Below, one piece after another: positions 25,569 through 32,694 of a DNA stretch of 34,684 nt. Positions within the stretch are counted from its first letter, which is position 1, and each line of letters begins with the position of its first letter. Under the pieces are notes generated by a model that was not told the DNA's origin, made no database searches, and was given only the letters and a program-made list of their open reading frames with translations. Position numbers and translations under genes: made by a program. The DNA is taken from NCBI GenBank assembly GCA_024695475.1, contig JAILIC010000011.1, positions 1-34,684 of the forward strand, written 5' to 3'. Origin of the DNA: Treponema sp. GTDB lineage: Bacteria; Spirochaetota; Spirochaetia; Treponematales; Treponemataceae.

Positions 25569-26867
25569 ATGGCACAGTGTCTGATAATTGCTGACGATTT
25601 GACAGGAGCAAATGCAACAGGAGTTTTATTGCATAAAGCTGGATACTCAGCAGATACTATCCTGAATATAACACCAGATCTAGAAGCCTGTGATAAAAAC
25701 AGTGACTGCATCTTGTATCCCACAGACAGCCGAAGCCGACCTGCCACAGAAGCCTATGAACGTGTATTTAATGCCACAAAACAACTCAGAACTAAAGACA
25801 CACAAGTTTTTGCAAAACGTATCGACAGTACGCTGCGTGGTAATCTCGGACAAGAAACTGATGCTATGCTGGATGCTTTAGGTAAAGAGTATGTCGCACT
25901 GGTAGCCCCCTGTTTTCCTTCCTCCGGAAGAATTGTTTGCGGTGGTTACATGCTGGTCAATTCCATTCCACTACACAAAACCAGTGCCGCTAACGATCCT
26001 AAAAACCCAATTACTACGCCATCAGTTGAAAGCATCTTTAAAAATCAATCCAAGTACCATGTTGCATCAATCAACATGAATATCCTTGTACAGGGTAAAG
26101 ACGCTGTCACGAAGGAAATTATCCATTTAGTACAAAGCGGTAATCGCATACTCCTATTTGATTGTACCACCGATGACGATCTTGAACTTATTGCAAGCGC
26201 AGGCATCGACAGTCATGTACCATTTATAACTGTAGGACCAGGCCCCTTTACCACAACAGTAGTCAAAAAAAAGATAGTTCCCCGAGTAAAAGATGACACA
26301 GGCTCCGTTTTAATAGTTATAGGAAGTGTAAACGCTGTCGCAAAAATGCAGGTAGATGAAGTCATTCCAGCTCCTGACATCTATGCCATCACATTACAGA
26401 CAAATAAATTGGTGGCAGATAAAACAGAACGAAACAATGAAATAAATCTCATTGTAAATCAGATAATTGAAAATAAAGCAAAGTATAAAGTTTTTGCAAT
26501 CATAGGTTCAGGCATTGAAAGCAACAAGCGAGTTGATCTTAATAAGCTTGCTGCAGAACAAAAACGTACGGTAGAAGAGTTATCAGAAATCATAAACAAC
26601 GCTTTTGCAGAGAGTGTCATCAAAATTCTAGAAAAAAATAAAGAGATAAAAGCAATCTATACAAGCGGAGGAGACATAACGGTAGCTGTCTGTAAAGCTC
26701 TCAATGTCACTTGTATAAAACTTCATAACGAAGTACTGCCACTTGCCGCTTACGGCGAACTATGCGGAGGAGCATATTCCGGATTAAAAATTATCACCAA
26801 AGGCGGCATGGCAGGCGATAAATACGCTTTAAAAGATTGTATTTCGTACTTAAAGACCCATATATAA
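25569..26867 (+). CDS. Four-carbon acid sugar kinase (DUF1537 family)
   Basis: A 432-residue cytoplasmic kinase. The N-terminal domain begins LIIADDLTGANATG, the diagnostic start of the family, and continues with YPTDSRSRPATEAY and KRIDSTLRGNLGQE (about residues 87-100). The C-terminal nucleotide-binding domain has YTSGGDITVAVCKAL and a late KGGMAGDKYAL motif. Family members phosphorylate four-carbon sugar acids such as D-threonate or D-erythronate at the 4-hydroxyl. The next gene encodes the matching dehydrogenase and no isomerase or aldolase genes of the erythrulose branch are present, so the substrate is most likely threonate or erythronate directly. The sequence alone does not say which. 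Confidence 0.9.
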   Translation: MAQCLIIADDLTGANATGVLLHKAGYSADTILNITPDLEACDKNSDCILYPTDSRSRPATEAYERVFNATKQLRTKDTQVFAKRIDSTLRGNLGQETDAMLDALGKEYVALVAPCFPSSGRIVCGGYMLVNSIPLHKTSAANDPKNPITTPSVESIFKNQSKYHVASINMNILVQGKDAVTKEIIHLVQSGNRILLFDCTTDDDLELIASAGIDSHVPFITVGPGPFTTTVVKKKIVPRVKDDTGSVLIVIGSVNAVAKMQVDEVIPAPDIYAITLQTNKLVADKTERNNEINLIVNQIIENKAKYKVFAIIGSGIESNKRVDLNKLAAEQKRTVEELSEIINNAFAESVIKILEKNKEIKAIYTSGGDITVAVCKALNVTCIKLHNEVLPLAAYGELCGGAYSGLKIITKGGMAGDKYALKDCISYLKTHI

Positions 26868-26881
26868 GATAAGGAGAAACT

Positions 26882-27877
26882 ATGGAAAAACCATTAATTG
26901 CAGTACCAATTGGAGATCCTGCCGGGGTAGGACCAGAAATTGTTGCTAAATCAATTGCAGATAAAGGCACTTTTGACATTGCCCGATGTGTCGTCGTCGG
27001 CGACAAAAAAATTATGGAAAATGCTATACAAATCGTAAAAGCACCACTTACCATACATACAATCACCGATCCATCAGAAGGAAAATGGGATTACGGAACC
27101 ATTAATCTTATCGATTTAGATAACATTGATATGACCCAATTTAAGATTGGCCAAGTAAGCGGCATGTGTGGCAAAGCCGCATACGCCTATATCGAAAAAA
27201 GTGTCGAGCTTGCTATGAAACGTAAAGTTGCAGCTGTAGCAACTACACCAATCAATAAAGAAGCCCTTAAAGCAGGTAATATTCCTTTTATCGGACATAC
27301 CGAAATATTTGGTGCGTTAACCAAAACAAAAGACCCACTGACTATGTTTGAAGTCAGAAATATGAGAGTGTTCTTTTTAACACGACATGTATCACTCGCA
27401 GAGGCTTGTAAACTTGTTACCAAAGAAAGAATTATCGACTATGTAAAACGATGTCTTGAGGTACTAAAAAAGCTGGGTATTACCGATGGTACAATGGCCA
27501 TCGCAGGTCTAAATCCCCATAGTGGGGAACACGGTCTTTTTGGCAACGAAGAAGTAACTCAAGTCACTCCAGCGGTAGAAGAATTACAAAAGCAAGGCTA
27601 TAACGTTGCAGGTCCTATAGGTGCAGATTCAGTATTTCATCAGGCACTCATTGGAAAATATAACAGTGTGCTCTCCCTGTATCATGATCAAGGGCATATT
27701 GCTACAAAAACACTTGATTTTGAACGGACTATATCAATAACAGGAGGCATGCCAATTTTACGTACTTCTGTTGACCATGGAACAGCTATGGATATCGCAG
27801 GACAGGGTATCGTAAGTGAAGTCAGCATGATAGAAGCTATCCGCCTCGCTGCAAAATACGCTCCAAATTATAAATAA
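26882..27877 (+). CDS. pdxA2: 4-phospho-threonate/erythronate dehydrogenase, PdxA2 type
   Basis: A 331-residue NAD-dependent enzyme of the PdxA family, with [11 protein letters not shown] (residues 10-20), TTPINKEAL (121-129) and the three metal ligands His169, His213 (NPHSGE) and His268 (YHDQGH). The C-terminal [13 protein letters not shown] is also intact. True PdxA acts on 4-phosphohydroxy-L-threonine in pyridoxal phosphate synthesis. Here it sits between a DUF1537 kinase and a GntP permease, the context of PdxA2, which oxidises the 4-phosphorylated four-carbon acid at C3. The product loses CO2 to give dihydroxyacetone phosphate. An AAGGAG ribosome site lies just upstream of the ATG. Confidence 0.88.
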   Translation: MEKPLIAVPIGDPAGVGPEIVAKSIADKGTFDIARCVVVGDKKIMENAIQIVKAPLTIHTITDPSEGKWDYGTINLIDLDNIDMTQFKIGQVSGMCGKAAYAYIEKSVELAMKRKVAAVATTPINKEALKAGNIPFIGHTEIFGALTKTKDPLTMFEVRNMRVFFLTRHVSLAEACKLVTKERIIDYVKRCLEVLKKLGITDGTMAIAGLNPHSGEHGLFGNEEVTQVTPAVEELQKQGYNVAGPIGADSVFHQALIGKYNSVLSLYHDQGHIATKTLDFERTISITGGMPILRTSVDHGTAMDIAGQGIVSEVSMIEAIRLAAKYAPNYK

Positions 27878-27944
27878 CCGGTTGTATACGCCCATACACG
27901 CCGGTGATGATAAGTTAATTAAGTTCAAAAAAAAGGAGGAACTT

Positions 27945-29315
27945 ATGGAAGGTATTTCAGGAGCTCAAATGCTCATTGGACTAGGGATAGGGCTTTTAGC
28001 ACTCATCCTGTTAATCTTAAAAACGAAAATCCACGTTTTTATTGCCTTGATTATTGCTTCCTGTATAATTGGTCTGGCTGGAGGTATGGCACCTAATGCT
28101 GTCGCCGGAGCAATTACAAAAGGTTTTGGAGGTACTTTAGGAAGCATAGGAATCATTATCGGCTTGGGCGTCATGCTTGGTCAGATTTTTGAAGAATCTG
28201 GCGCTGCTGAACGAATGGCTAGAACCTTCCTTAAAGTCTTTGGTAAAGGACATGAAGAACTGGCAATGGCAGTTACCGGATATATTGTTTCTATTGCTAT
28301 TTTTTGTGACTCCGGGTTTGTAATTCTGTCTCCACTTGCCAAAGCTCTGTCAAAAGAAACTAAAAAATCTATGGTAGCTTTGAGTGTCGCACTTGCTGGA
28401 GGATTGGTCATTACACACTCTCTCGTACCTCCAACACCAGGTCCACTGGGAGTAGCAGGTACATTCCAGATTGATGTTGGTCAGTTTTTGCTTTTAGGAC
28501 TGATAGTCTCAATTCCTATGGTATTAGCAACTATGTTTTATGGTAAATGGTTAGGCAAACGCATTTATCAGCTGCCAGGTAATGCTGAGGGAGAATGGGT
28601 ACGTGCAGACTATGCGACCGCTCAAATAGGATCTGCAAATGCTGATACAGAAAAAGAAATTCCATCAGCATTTAAGTCATTTTTTCCATTGGTATTGCCT
28701 GTAGTACTTATTTTGCTTAATACGGTATTAAGTGCGCTCAAAGTAACGGGAACTGCTGCTAATGTCATTTACTTTGTTGGTACTCCAGTAATCGCTGTTT
28801 TAATCGGTGTCATTGTTGCCATTTATACACTTACTGGCACACGTGATAGAGAAGATGTCATCAAATCACTTGAAACAAGCATCAAGAGCGCCGGTATTAT
28901 CATTTTGGTTACCGGAGGTGGGGGATCTCTTGGACAGATCATAAAAGATGCAGGTGTAGGTGCTTACATTGCAAATGGTATTGCAGCAACCCATTTACCT
29001 GTCATTTTGTTGCCTTTTATCATCGCAACATTAGTACGTTTTGTTCAGGGCTCAGGTACCGTCGCCATGGTTACCGCTGCAGGTATCACTGCTCCAATTG
29101 TTGCTGCAGCTGGCGGTAATATGGTATTGGGAGCACTTGCTGCTTGTACAGGTTCTCTTTTCTTCTCATATTTCAATGATAGTTTCTACTGGGTTGTAAA
29201 TCGCCTCAGTGGCATCAGCGAAACAAAAGAACAAATAAGAGTATGGTCAATTTCTACTACAATTGCTTGGGCTGTAGGCTTTGTAGTATTGCTGATATTG
29301 AACCTCTTTATGTGA
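27945..29315 (+). CDS. GntP family organic acid:H+ symporter
   Basis: A 456-residue membrane protein with about 12 helices. Family traits include GGTLGSIGIIIGLGVMLGQ-type glycine-rich segments (about residues 62-82), SLVPPTPGPLGVAG (about 158-171) and the late QGSGTVAMVTAAGI motif (about 363-376). GntP/GntT-type symporters import gluconate and related sugar acids. I place the start at 27945 because a perfect AAGGAGG (27933-27939) lies 5 nt before it. An upstream frame to 27882 adds 21 hydrophilic residues and lacks a ribosome site. Last gene of the acid sugar operon, it probably brings in the substrate of the kinase. Confidence 0.92.
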   Translation: MEGISGAQMLIGLGIGLLALILLILKTKIHVFIALIIASCIIGLAGGMAPNAVAGAITKGFGGTLGSIGIIIGLGVMLGQIFEESGAAERMARTFLKVFGKGHEELAMAVTGYIVSIAIFCDSGFVILSPLAKALSKETKKSMVALSVALAGGLVITHSLVPPTPGPLGVAGTFQIDVGQFLLLGLIVSIPMVLATMFYGKWLGKRIYQLPGNAEGEWVRADYATAQIGSANADTEKEIPSAFKSFFPLVLPVVLILLNTVLSALKVTGTAANVIYFVGTPVIAVLIGVIVAIYTLTGTRDREDVIKSLETSIKSAGIIILVTGGGGSLGQIIKDAGVGAYIANGIAATHLPVILLPFIIATLVRFVQGSGTVAMVTAAGITAPIVAAAGGNMVLGALAACTGSLFFSYFNDSFYWVVNRLSGISETKEQIRVWSISTTIAWAVGFVVLLILNLFM

Positions 29316-29362
29316 TTCCTATAAGACTATCTAAAAACAAATAATTAAAATGAATACGTCTG

Positions 29363-29435
29363 GTCAAGGCATGCTTCGCTAAAAGCCTTGACTCAGCCGT
29401 TTTTAGACTCTGGGTATTTCGAGATATGCCCAGAG
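29363..29435 (+). terminator. Two hairpins downstream of the GntP gene
   Basis: First hairpin: GTCAAGGC (29363-29370) with GCCTTGAC (29385-29392), 14-nt loop, followed after 6 nt by TTTTT. Second hairpin: CTCTGGGTAT (29408-29417) with ATGCCCAGAG (29426-29435), ten pairs including one G-T, 8-nt loop, followed by a mixed CCTTTCTT. Neither has a perfect U-tract. Together they probably end the acid sugar transcript. They occupy the first part of the 330-bp gap 29316-29645, in which no gene was recognised. Confidence 0.5.
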
Positions 29436-29456
29436 CCTTTCTTAGGAGAACATTCC

Positions 29457-29485
29457 TTGACAGTGGAACAATTTATATATAGAAT
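29457..29485 (+). promoter_or_regulatory. Strong promoter in the gap before the second flavoprotein gene
   Basis: TTGACA (29457-29462), exact 17-bp spacer, TAGAAT (29480-29485). Transcription would start near 29492, only about 15 nt upstream of a terminator-like hairpin. Confidence 0.65.
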
Positions 29486-29491
29486 TAAGCA

Positions 29492-29560
29492 TATACGTGA
29501 CGAAGAGGTCATAGAAAATGCAGGGAAGTCCTGTGCATTCTCTATGACCTTTTTTGTTTT
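29492..29560 (+). ncRNA. Short RNA or attenuator leader ending in a strong terminator hairpin
   Basis: Directly downstream of the promoter at 29457-29485 is a long stem: 29506-29524 pairs with 29530-29550 (one mismatch and a 2-nt bulge), loop GAAGT, followed by TTTTT-G-TTTTT. The hairpin fills most of the predicted transcript of about 65 nt. Either it is a small stand-alone RNA, or it is an attenuator that must be read through to express the flavoprotein gene starting at 29646. I recognise no known riboswitch. The remaining 29561-29645 shows only the AAGGAGG ribosome site at 29634-29640 for the next gene. Confidence 0.45.
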
Positions 29561-29645
29561 TAAATCTCATAGCCAGATTTAATACCCTTTATGCAATCGA
29601 GCATCTCCGTATTAGATCTTCCGCATATATAAAAAGGAGGATGAA

Positions 29646-31901
29646 ATGAAACTCTCAAAAAAAAGACGCTTACTCAAAAATGCTTTGATAAGTTTTGCTG
29701 TCTGTGCAGTTGTTGGTTTGTTTGGTTCATGTTCCAAACAAAAATCAGGTCCAATTGTCAACGCCAAAGATGTAAAATGGGACTATGAAGCTGACATCGT
29801 TGTCATTGGTGCTGGAGGATCTGGACTTCCGGCTGGATTAAAAGCCATTACCGATGGTGCGAGTGTACTTGTTGTAGAAGCAAACTATGATTGTGGTGGA
29901 CATGCCTCTGTTTCAGAAGGACAACTTCACTCTGGTGGCAGTACTTCTTCACAGCAAGCTGCTGGAATAGAAGACTCTGCAGACTTATATTATTATGACC
30001 ATACACGATCTGATTTGGATTCACGCTTTAACGATCCTGTATATGTCCGCTCGGTTGCAAATAGCATGCGCGAATGTTATGAGTTTATTCTTAGTGAGGG
30101 TATAATTGTACAGGATATTGAACCAATGATTCGAGGCTACTACCGTGATGGCGGTTATGACGCAGATGGTGTTGCCCGTATGACTTATGTTGATGCTACA
30201 AAATGGGAAAATGATATTACCGGTACAAAAAACAATGGAATTGGTGTTACCCGACCACTTGAAGAAAGCTTACGAAAAAAAGGTGGAAAATTCCTTATGA
30301 ATTACCACATGGATACCATTTATCGAGAGCCTAACGGTGGTAAAGTTATTGGTATTCAGGCATCATATACCCCTCACATTATGCCAGGACAAAAAGAACC
30401 TTTAAAGAGCTTTATGAGCGAAGGCAATATTGACTGCACAAAGAAAAATGTAAATGTAAAAGCTAAAAAAGCTGTCATTATCTGTACGGGAGGTTCCATC
30501 GGTAATTTGAATTTCCGCACCATGTTTGATCCTCGACTGGGACCAGAATTTGACGGTCTTGCAGGTATGCCGTTTTCTGATCAGGATGCTTCGGGTGAAT
30601 TAGCAGCTATGAAGGTTGGAGCCGCATTAGGTTCACTTTCTGGTTATATGGTAGACATGGGTGCTGCAATTGGTCCAGTCTCACGTATGGGTTGTCAATA
30701 TGGATATGGCAACGGATTTAACGAAAAAAGTAAGGTTTGGGCTTTATTCCGCAGTAGAGGTGTAGCTCCTGATTACACAAGCCTTGTTCTTGTCAACATG
30801 CTCGGACAACGATGCGGTAATGAAGATTTGTGTAAACTTCGCAGATTTCCTCAAAGTTACGAATTTTTAAACACCTATTTAAATAGCGTATTTATTGACC
30901 GCGATGGTGACGGCAATGCTGAAGTTATGACTGGTCCCCTTTGGGCTATTTTTGACCAAGCTGCTGCAGATCGCAATGACTGGGACATGGATAAAGCTGT
31001 TGATTATGAGAACGGCTATGCTTTTAAGGCCGATACACTTGAAGAACTTGCAAAAAAACTGGTCAACAAATACTACGAAGATGTAAAAATGGATCCAGCG
31101 ATTCTTGCTGATACCATCAGTCGCTACAACTCATTTGTAGACAAAGGCAAAGATGAAGACTGGGGCAAAACTTCTCTTGACCACAAAATTGAACAAGGTC
31201 CATTCTATGCCTGTTGGGCAACACCAAACCTACACGATACATTGGCAGCTTTGCGTGTAAATAAAGATATGCAGGTTATCGATCTGGACGGCAATGTCAT
31301 TCCATCCTTGTTTGCAGCAGGGGAATCTAGTGGTGGTATGCACGTACATGGACTGGGACGAGTCATTACAAGCGGTTTTATTGCCGGACGTGCAGCAGCT
31401 TCTGTTGATGTAAAAGGTATTGCAACTGCTGATACAAGCTTAAAGCCAGAGTATGCCGGTGATGAGACAAATTACCGTACAAAGACTGACAAAGCGGCAT
31501 ACTATAGCCAGCGAGGCGGTTCTTCTGGTACATTGACCTATTCCGAAAAGGTTGAGGAGCTCAAAAATCTTTCTAATGCTCCTAAATCAGCTGCAGGAAC
31601 TCCTATTGCAAAAAAAGCAGCTTCACCGTCAGCTGGTAATACCTATATTGGAACATCAGATAAGGGTATGGGTGGTGCAATCCAGGTACAGATAACTACT
31701 ATGACAGGCAAAATGACAGACATCAAAATATTAAAACAAAGCGAAACCCATGGCATTGGAGATGTAGCTTTGCCAAAACTTGTTGCTGATGCCTTAAAAA
31801 AGCAAAGTGCTGATGTAGATATTATTTCTGGTGCAACAATCACGTCTAATGCATTTAAAGAAGCTTTGATTAAGGCTCGTGCTAAAGGCGGATTAAACTA
31901 A
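29646..31901 (+). CDS. Periplasmic FAD/FMN flavoprotein with divergent active site
   Basis: A 751-residue lipoprotein (lipobox LFGSC, Cys29) in the flavocytochrome c/fumarate reductase-like FAD superfamily. The FAD domain starts DIVVIGAGGSGLPAG (about 50-64). An FMN-binding domain is at the C-terminus (about 665-751) with flavinylation motif SGATITS (728-734, predicted acceptor Thr733), after a low-complexity linker rich in Ala, Ser and Lys (about 595-660). The usual catalytic signatures are altered: HHTxGG reads HDTLAAL and the GANRLGGNA substrate-Arg segment reads HVHGLGRVITSG. GQR is retained. The electron acceptor is therefore probably not fumarate and may be a bulkier compound. An AAGGAGG site (29634-29640) precedes the ATG. 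Domain order is the mirror of the flavoprotein at 19747-21645. Confidence 0.85.
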   Translation: MKLSKKRRLLKNALISFAVCAVVGLFGSCSKQKSGPIVNAKDVKWDYEADIVVIGAGGSGLPAGLKAITDGASVLVVEANYDCGGHASVSEGQLHSGGSTSSQQAAGIEDSADLYYYDHTRSDLDSRFNDPVYVRSVANSMRECYEFILSEGIIVQDIEPMIRGYYRDGGYDADGVARMTYVDATKWENDITGTKNNGIGVTRPLEESLRKKGGKFLMNYHMDTIYREPNGGKVIGIQASYTPHIMPGQKEPLKSFMSEGNIDCTKKNVNVKAKKAVIICTGGSIGNLNFRTMFDPRLGPEFDGLAGMPFSDQDASGELAAMKVGAALGSLSGYMVDMGAAIGPVSRMGCQYGYGNGFNEKSKVWALFRSRGVAPDYTSLVLVNMLGQRCGNEDLCKLRRFPQSYEFLNTYLNSVFIDRDGDGNAEVMTGPLWAIFDQAAADRNDWDMDKAVDYENGYAFKADTLEELAKKLVNKYYEDVKMDPAILADTISRYNSFVDKGKDEDWGKTSLDHKIEQGPFYACWATPNLHDTLAALRVNKDMQVIDLDGNVIPSLFAAGESSGGMHVHGLGRVITSGFIAGRAAASVDVKGIATADTSLKPEYAGDETNYRTKTDKAAYYSQRGGSSGTLTYSEKVEELKNLSNAPKSAAGTPIAKKAASPSAGNTYIGTSDKGMGGAIQVQITTMTGKMTDIKILKQSETHGIGDVALPKLVADALKKQSADVDIISGATITSNAFKEALIKARAKGGLN

Positions 31902-31933
31902 AGTACAGCAAAGACTCAATACTACATACTATT

Positions 31934-31983
31934 ACCACCTGCCATTACGGATACACCGTTACTGTGCAGGTGGTGTTTTTTTT
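31934..31983 (+). terminator. Rho-independent terminator after the second flavoprotein gene
   Basis: ACCACCTGC (31934-31942) pairs with GCAGGTGGT (31966-31974), with an inner ACGG/CCGT stem, followed by eight T residues at 31976-31983. It starts about 30 nt after the stop codon. Confidence 0.9.
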
Positions 31984-32003
31984 AATACTACTTAAACTAA
32001 AAG

Positions 32004-32032
32004 ATGACAGTACTGCAAAGTTGCTTTATAAT
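32004..32032 (+). promoter_or_regulatory. Promoter of the small membrane protein gene
   Basis: ATGACA (32004-32009), 17-bp spacer and perfect TATAAT (32027-32032). A start near 32039 leaves an 18-nt leader carrying AAGGTGG before the ATG at 32057. Because a terminator lies just upstream, this gene is transcribed separately from the flavoprotein gene. Confidence 0.65.
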
Positions 32033-32056
32033 GTTCAATTATATAAGGTGGAACAT

Positions 32057-32563
32057 ATGCGAAAAATTGGACTCATTATGAATATCTTGATGGGAGTAAG
32101 CCTCAGCTTTGCGTTATCTTTGTGCGGCTTACTATTTTCTGGACACTTTCAGACAAAAGCCTGGCTTGTCAGTTTTGCTTTAAGTACGATCGTAAGCCTT
32201 TTGATTGGATTTTGTATCCCTGTTCATAAGATCGGATGTGCCTTATGCGAAAAGATGGGACTCAAAGAACGTACAATGCCATTTCATTGTGTGGACTCAC
32301 TTGTCTCTGATATTTTTTATACCCCAATTATAACGCTTTTAATGGTTGGATATGCATTTTTAGGAGCAAAAAAAGGCATTGAGATGGCACTTGCAAATGG
32401 TGCACCAGCAGCGAGTTTGCCACAATTGCACTTTATGCCCATGTTTGGGCATAGTCTTCTTATTTCAATGATTATAGGCTATGTACTTATATGGATATTG
32501 CAACCACTGTATTTAAAGATTCTGCTTGCCAAAATACCTGTTGAAATGCCCCCAAAGCAATAA
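32057..32563 (+). CDS. Small four-helix membrane protein, possibly tandem DUF2798-like
   Basis: A 168-residue protein with four hydrophobic helices arranged as two similar halves: residues about 5-55 (MNILMGVSLSFALSLCGLLF onward to the GFCIPVHKIG end) and about 80-165 (SLVSDIFYTPIITLLMVGYA onward to ILQPLYLKIL). Each half has a helix, a polar loop that ends before a second helix, and a Pro-containing end. This resembles a duplicated DUF2798 unit, a family without a defined function, but the match is from memory. The start at 32057 is chosen over 31964 because the latter lies inside the upstream terminator and lacks a ribosome site, whereas 32057 has AAGGTGG. Its position after a flavin reductase hints at, but does not prove, a redox or quinone partner. 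Confidence 0.7.
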   Translation: MRKIGLIMNILMGVSLSFALSLCGLLFSGHFQTKAWLVSFALSTIVSLLIGFCIPVHKIGCALCEKMGLKERTMPFHCVDSLVSDIFYTPIITLLMVGYAFLGAKKGIEMALANGAPAASLPQLHFMPMFGHSLLISMIIGYVLIWILQPLYLKILLAKIPVEMPPKQ

Positions 32564-32568
32564 TGCAC

Positions 32569-32620
32569 AACTTAAGGCAGCCAGTTCTCAAACTAGTGAG
32601 GGCTGACTGCCTTAAGTTTT
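32569..32620 (+). terminator. Hairpin terminator after the small membrane protein gene
   Basis: A perfect 12-bp stem AACTTAAGGCAG (32569-32580) and CTGCCTTAAGTT (32607-32618) starts 5 nt after the stop codon. An inner CTCA/TGAG stem lies within the loop. A short T-run (32617-32620) follows. Being nearly symmetric at its ends, it can act mainly in the plus direction. Confidence 0.7.
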
Positions 32621-32646
32621 CTATGGCGTTATTTAGGAGTAGGGAG

Positions 32647-32652
32647 TATAAT
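32647..32652 (+). promoter_or_regulatory. TATAAT -10 box before the EAL gene
   Basis: A perfect TATAAT without a recognisable -35 at 16 to 18 bp. A transcript from about 32659 would carry an AGGAG ribosome site 5 nt before the ATG at 32695. The weak -35 may indicate activator dependence, but the evidence is slight. Confidence 0.4.
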
Positions 32653-32694
32653 ATCGATATACTTGTTTGCAATCTTTTTTTAGCAGGAGAGTAA

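Noticed and set aside
26882..27877. PdxA as a vitamin B6 biosynthesis gene
   Set aside because: No pdxJ or other B6 gene is nearby, and the kinase-permease-regulator context fits PdxA2 catabolism.
27882..27944. Longer N-terminus for the GntP permease
   Set aside because: Hydrophilic extra residues and no ribosome site, against a perfect AAGGAGG before 27945.
29388..29582. Open frame of 64 codons in the gap after the GntP gene
   Set aside because: It runs through the hairpins, a consensus promoter and a terminator stem, has no ribosome site and its product has no recognisable feature.
31964..32056. Longer N-terminus for the small membrane protein
   Set aside because: The extension starts inside a rho-independent terminator and upstream of the gene's own promoter. 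The ATG at 32057 has a good ribosome site.
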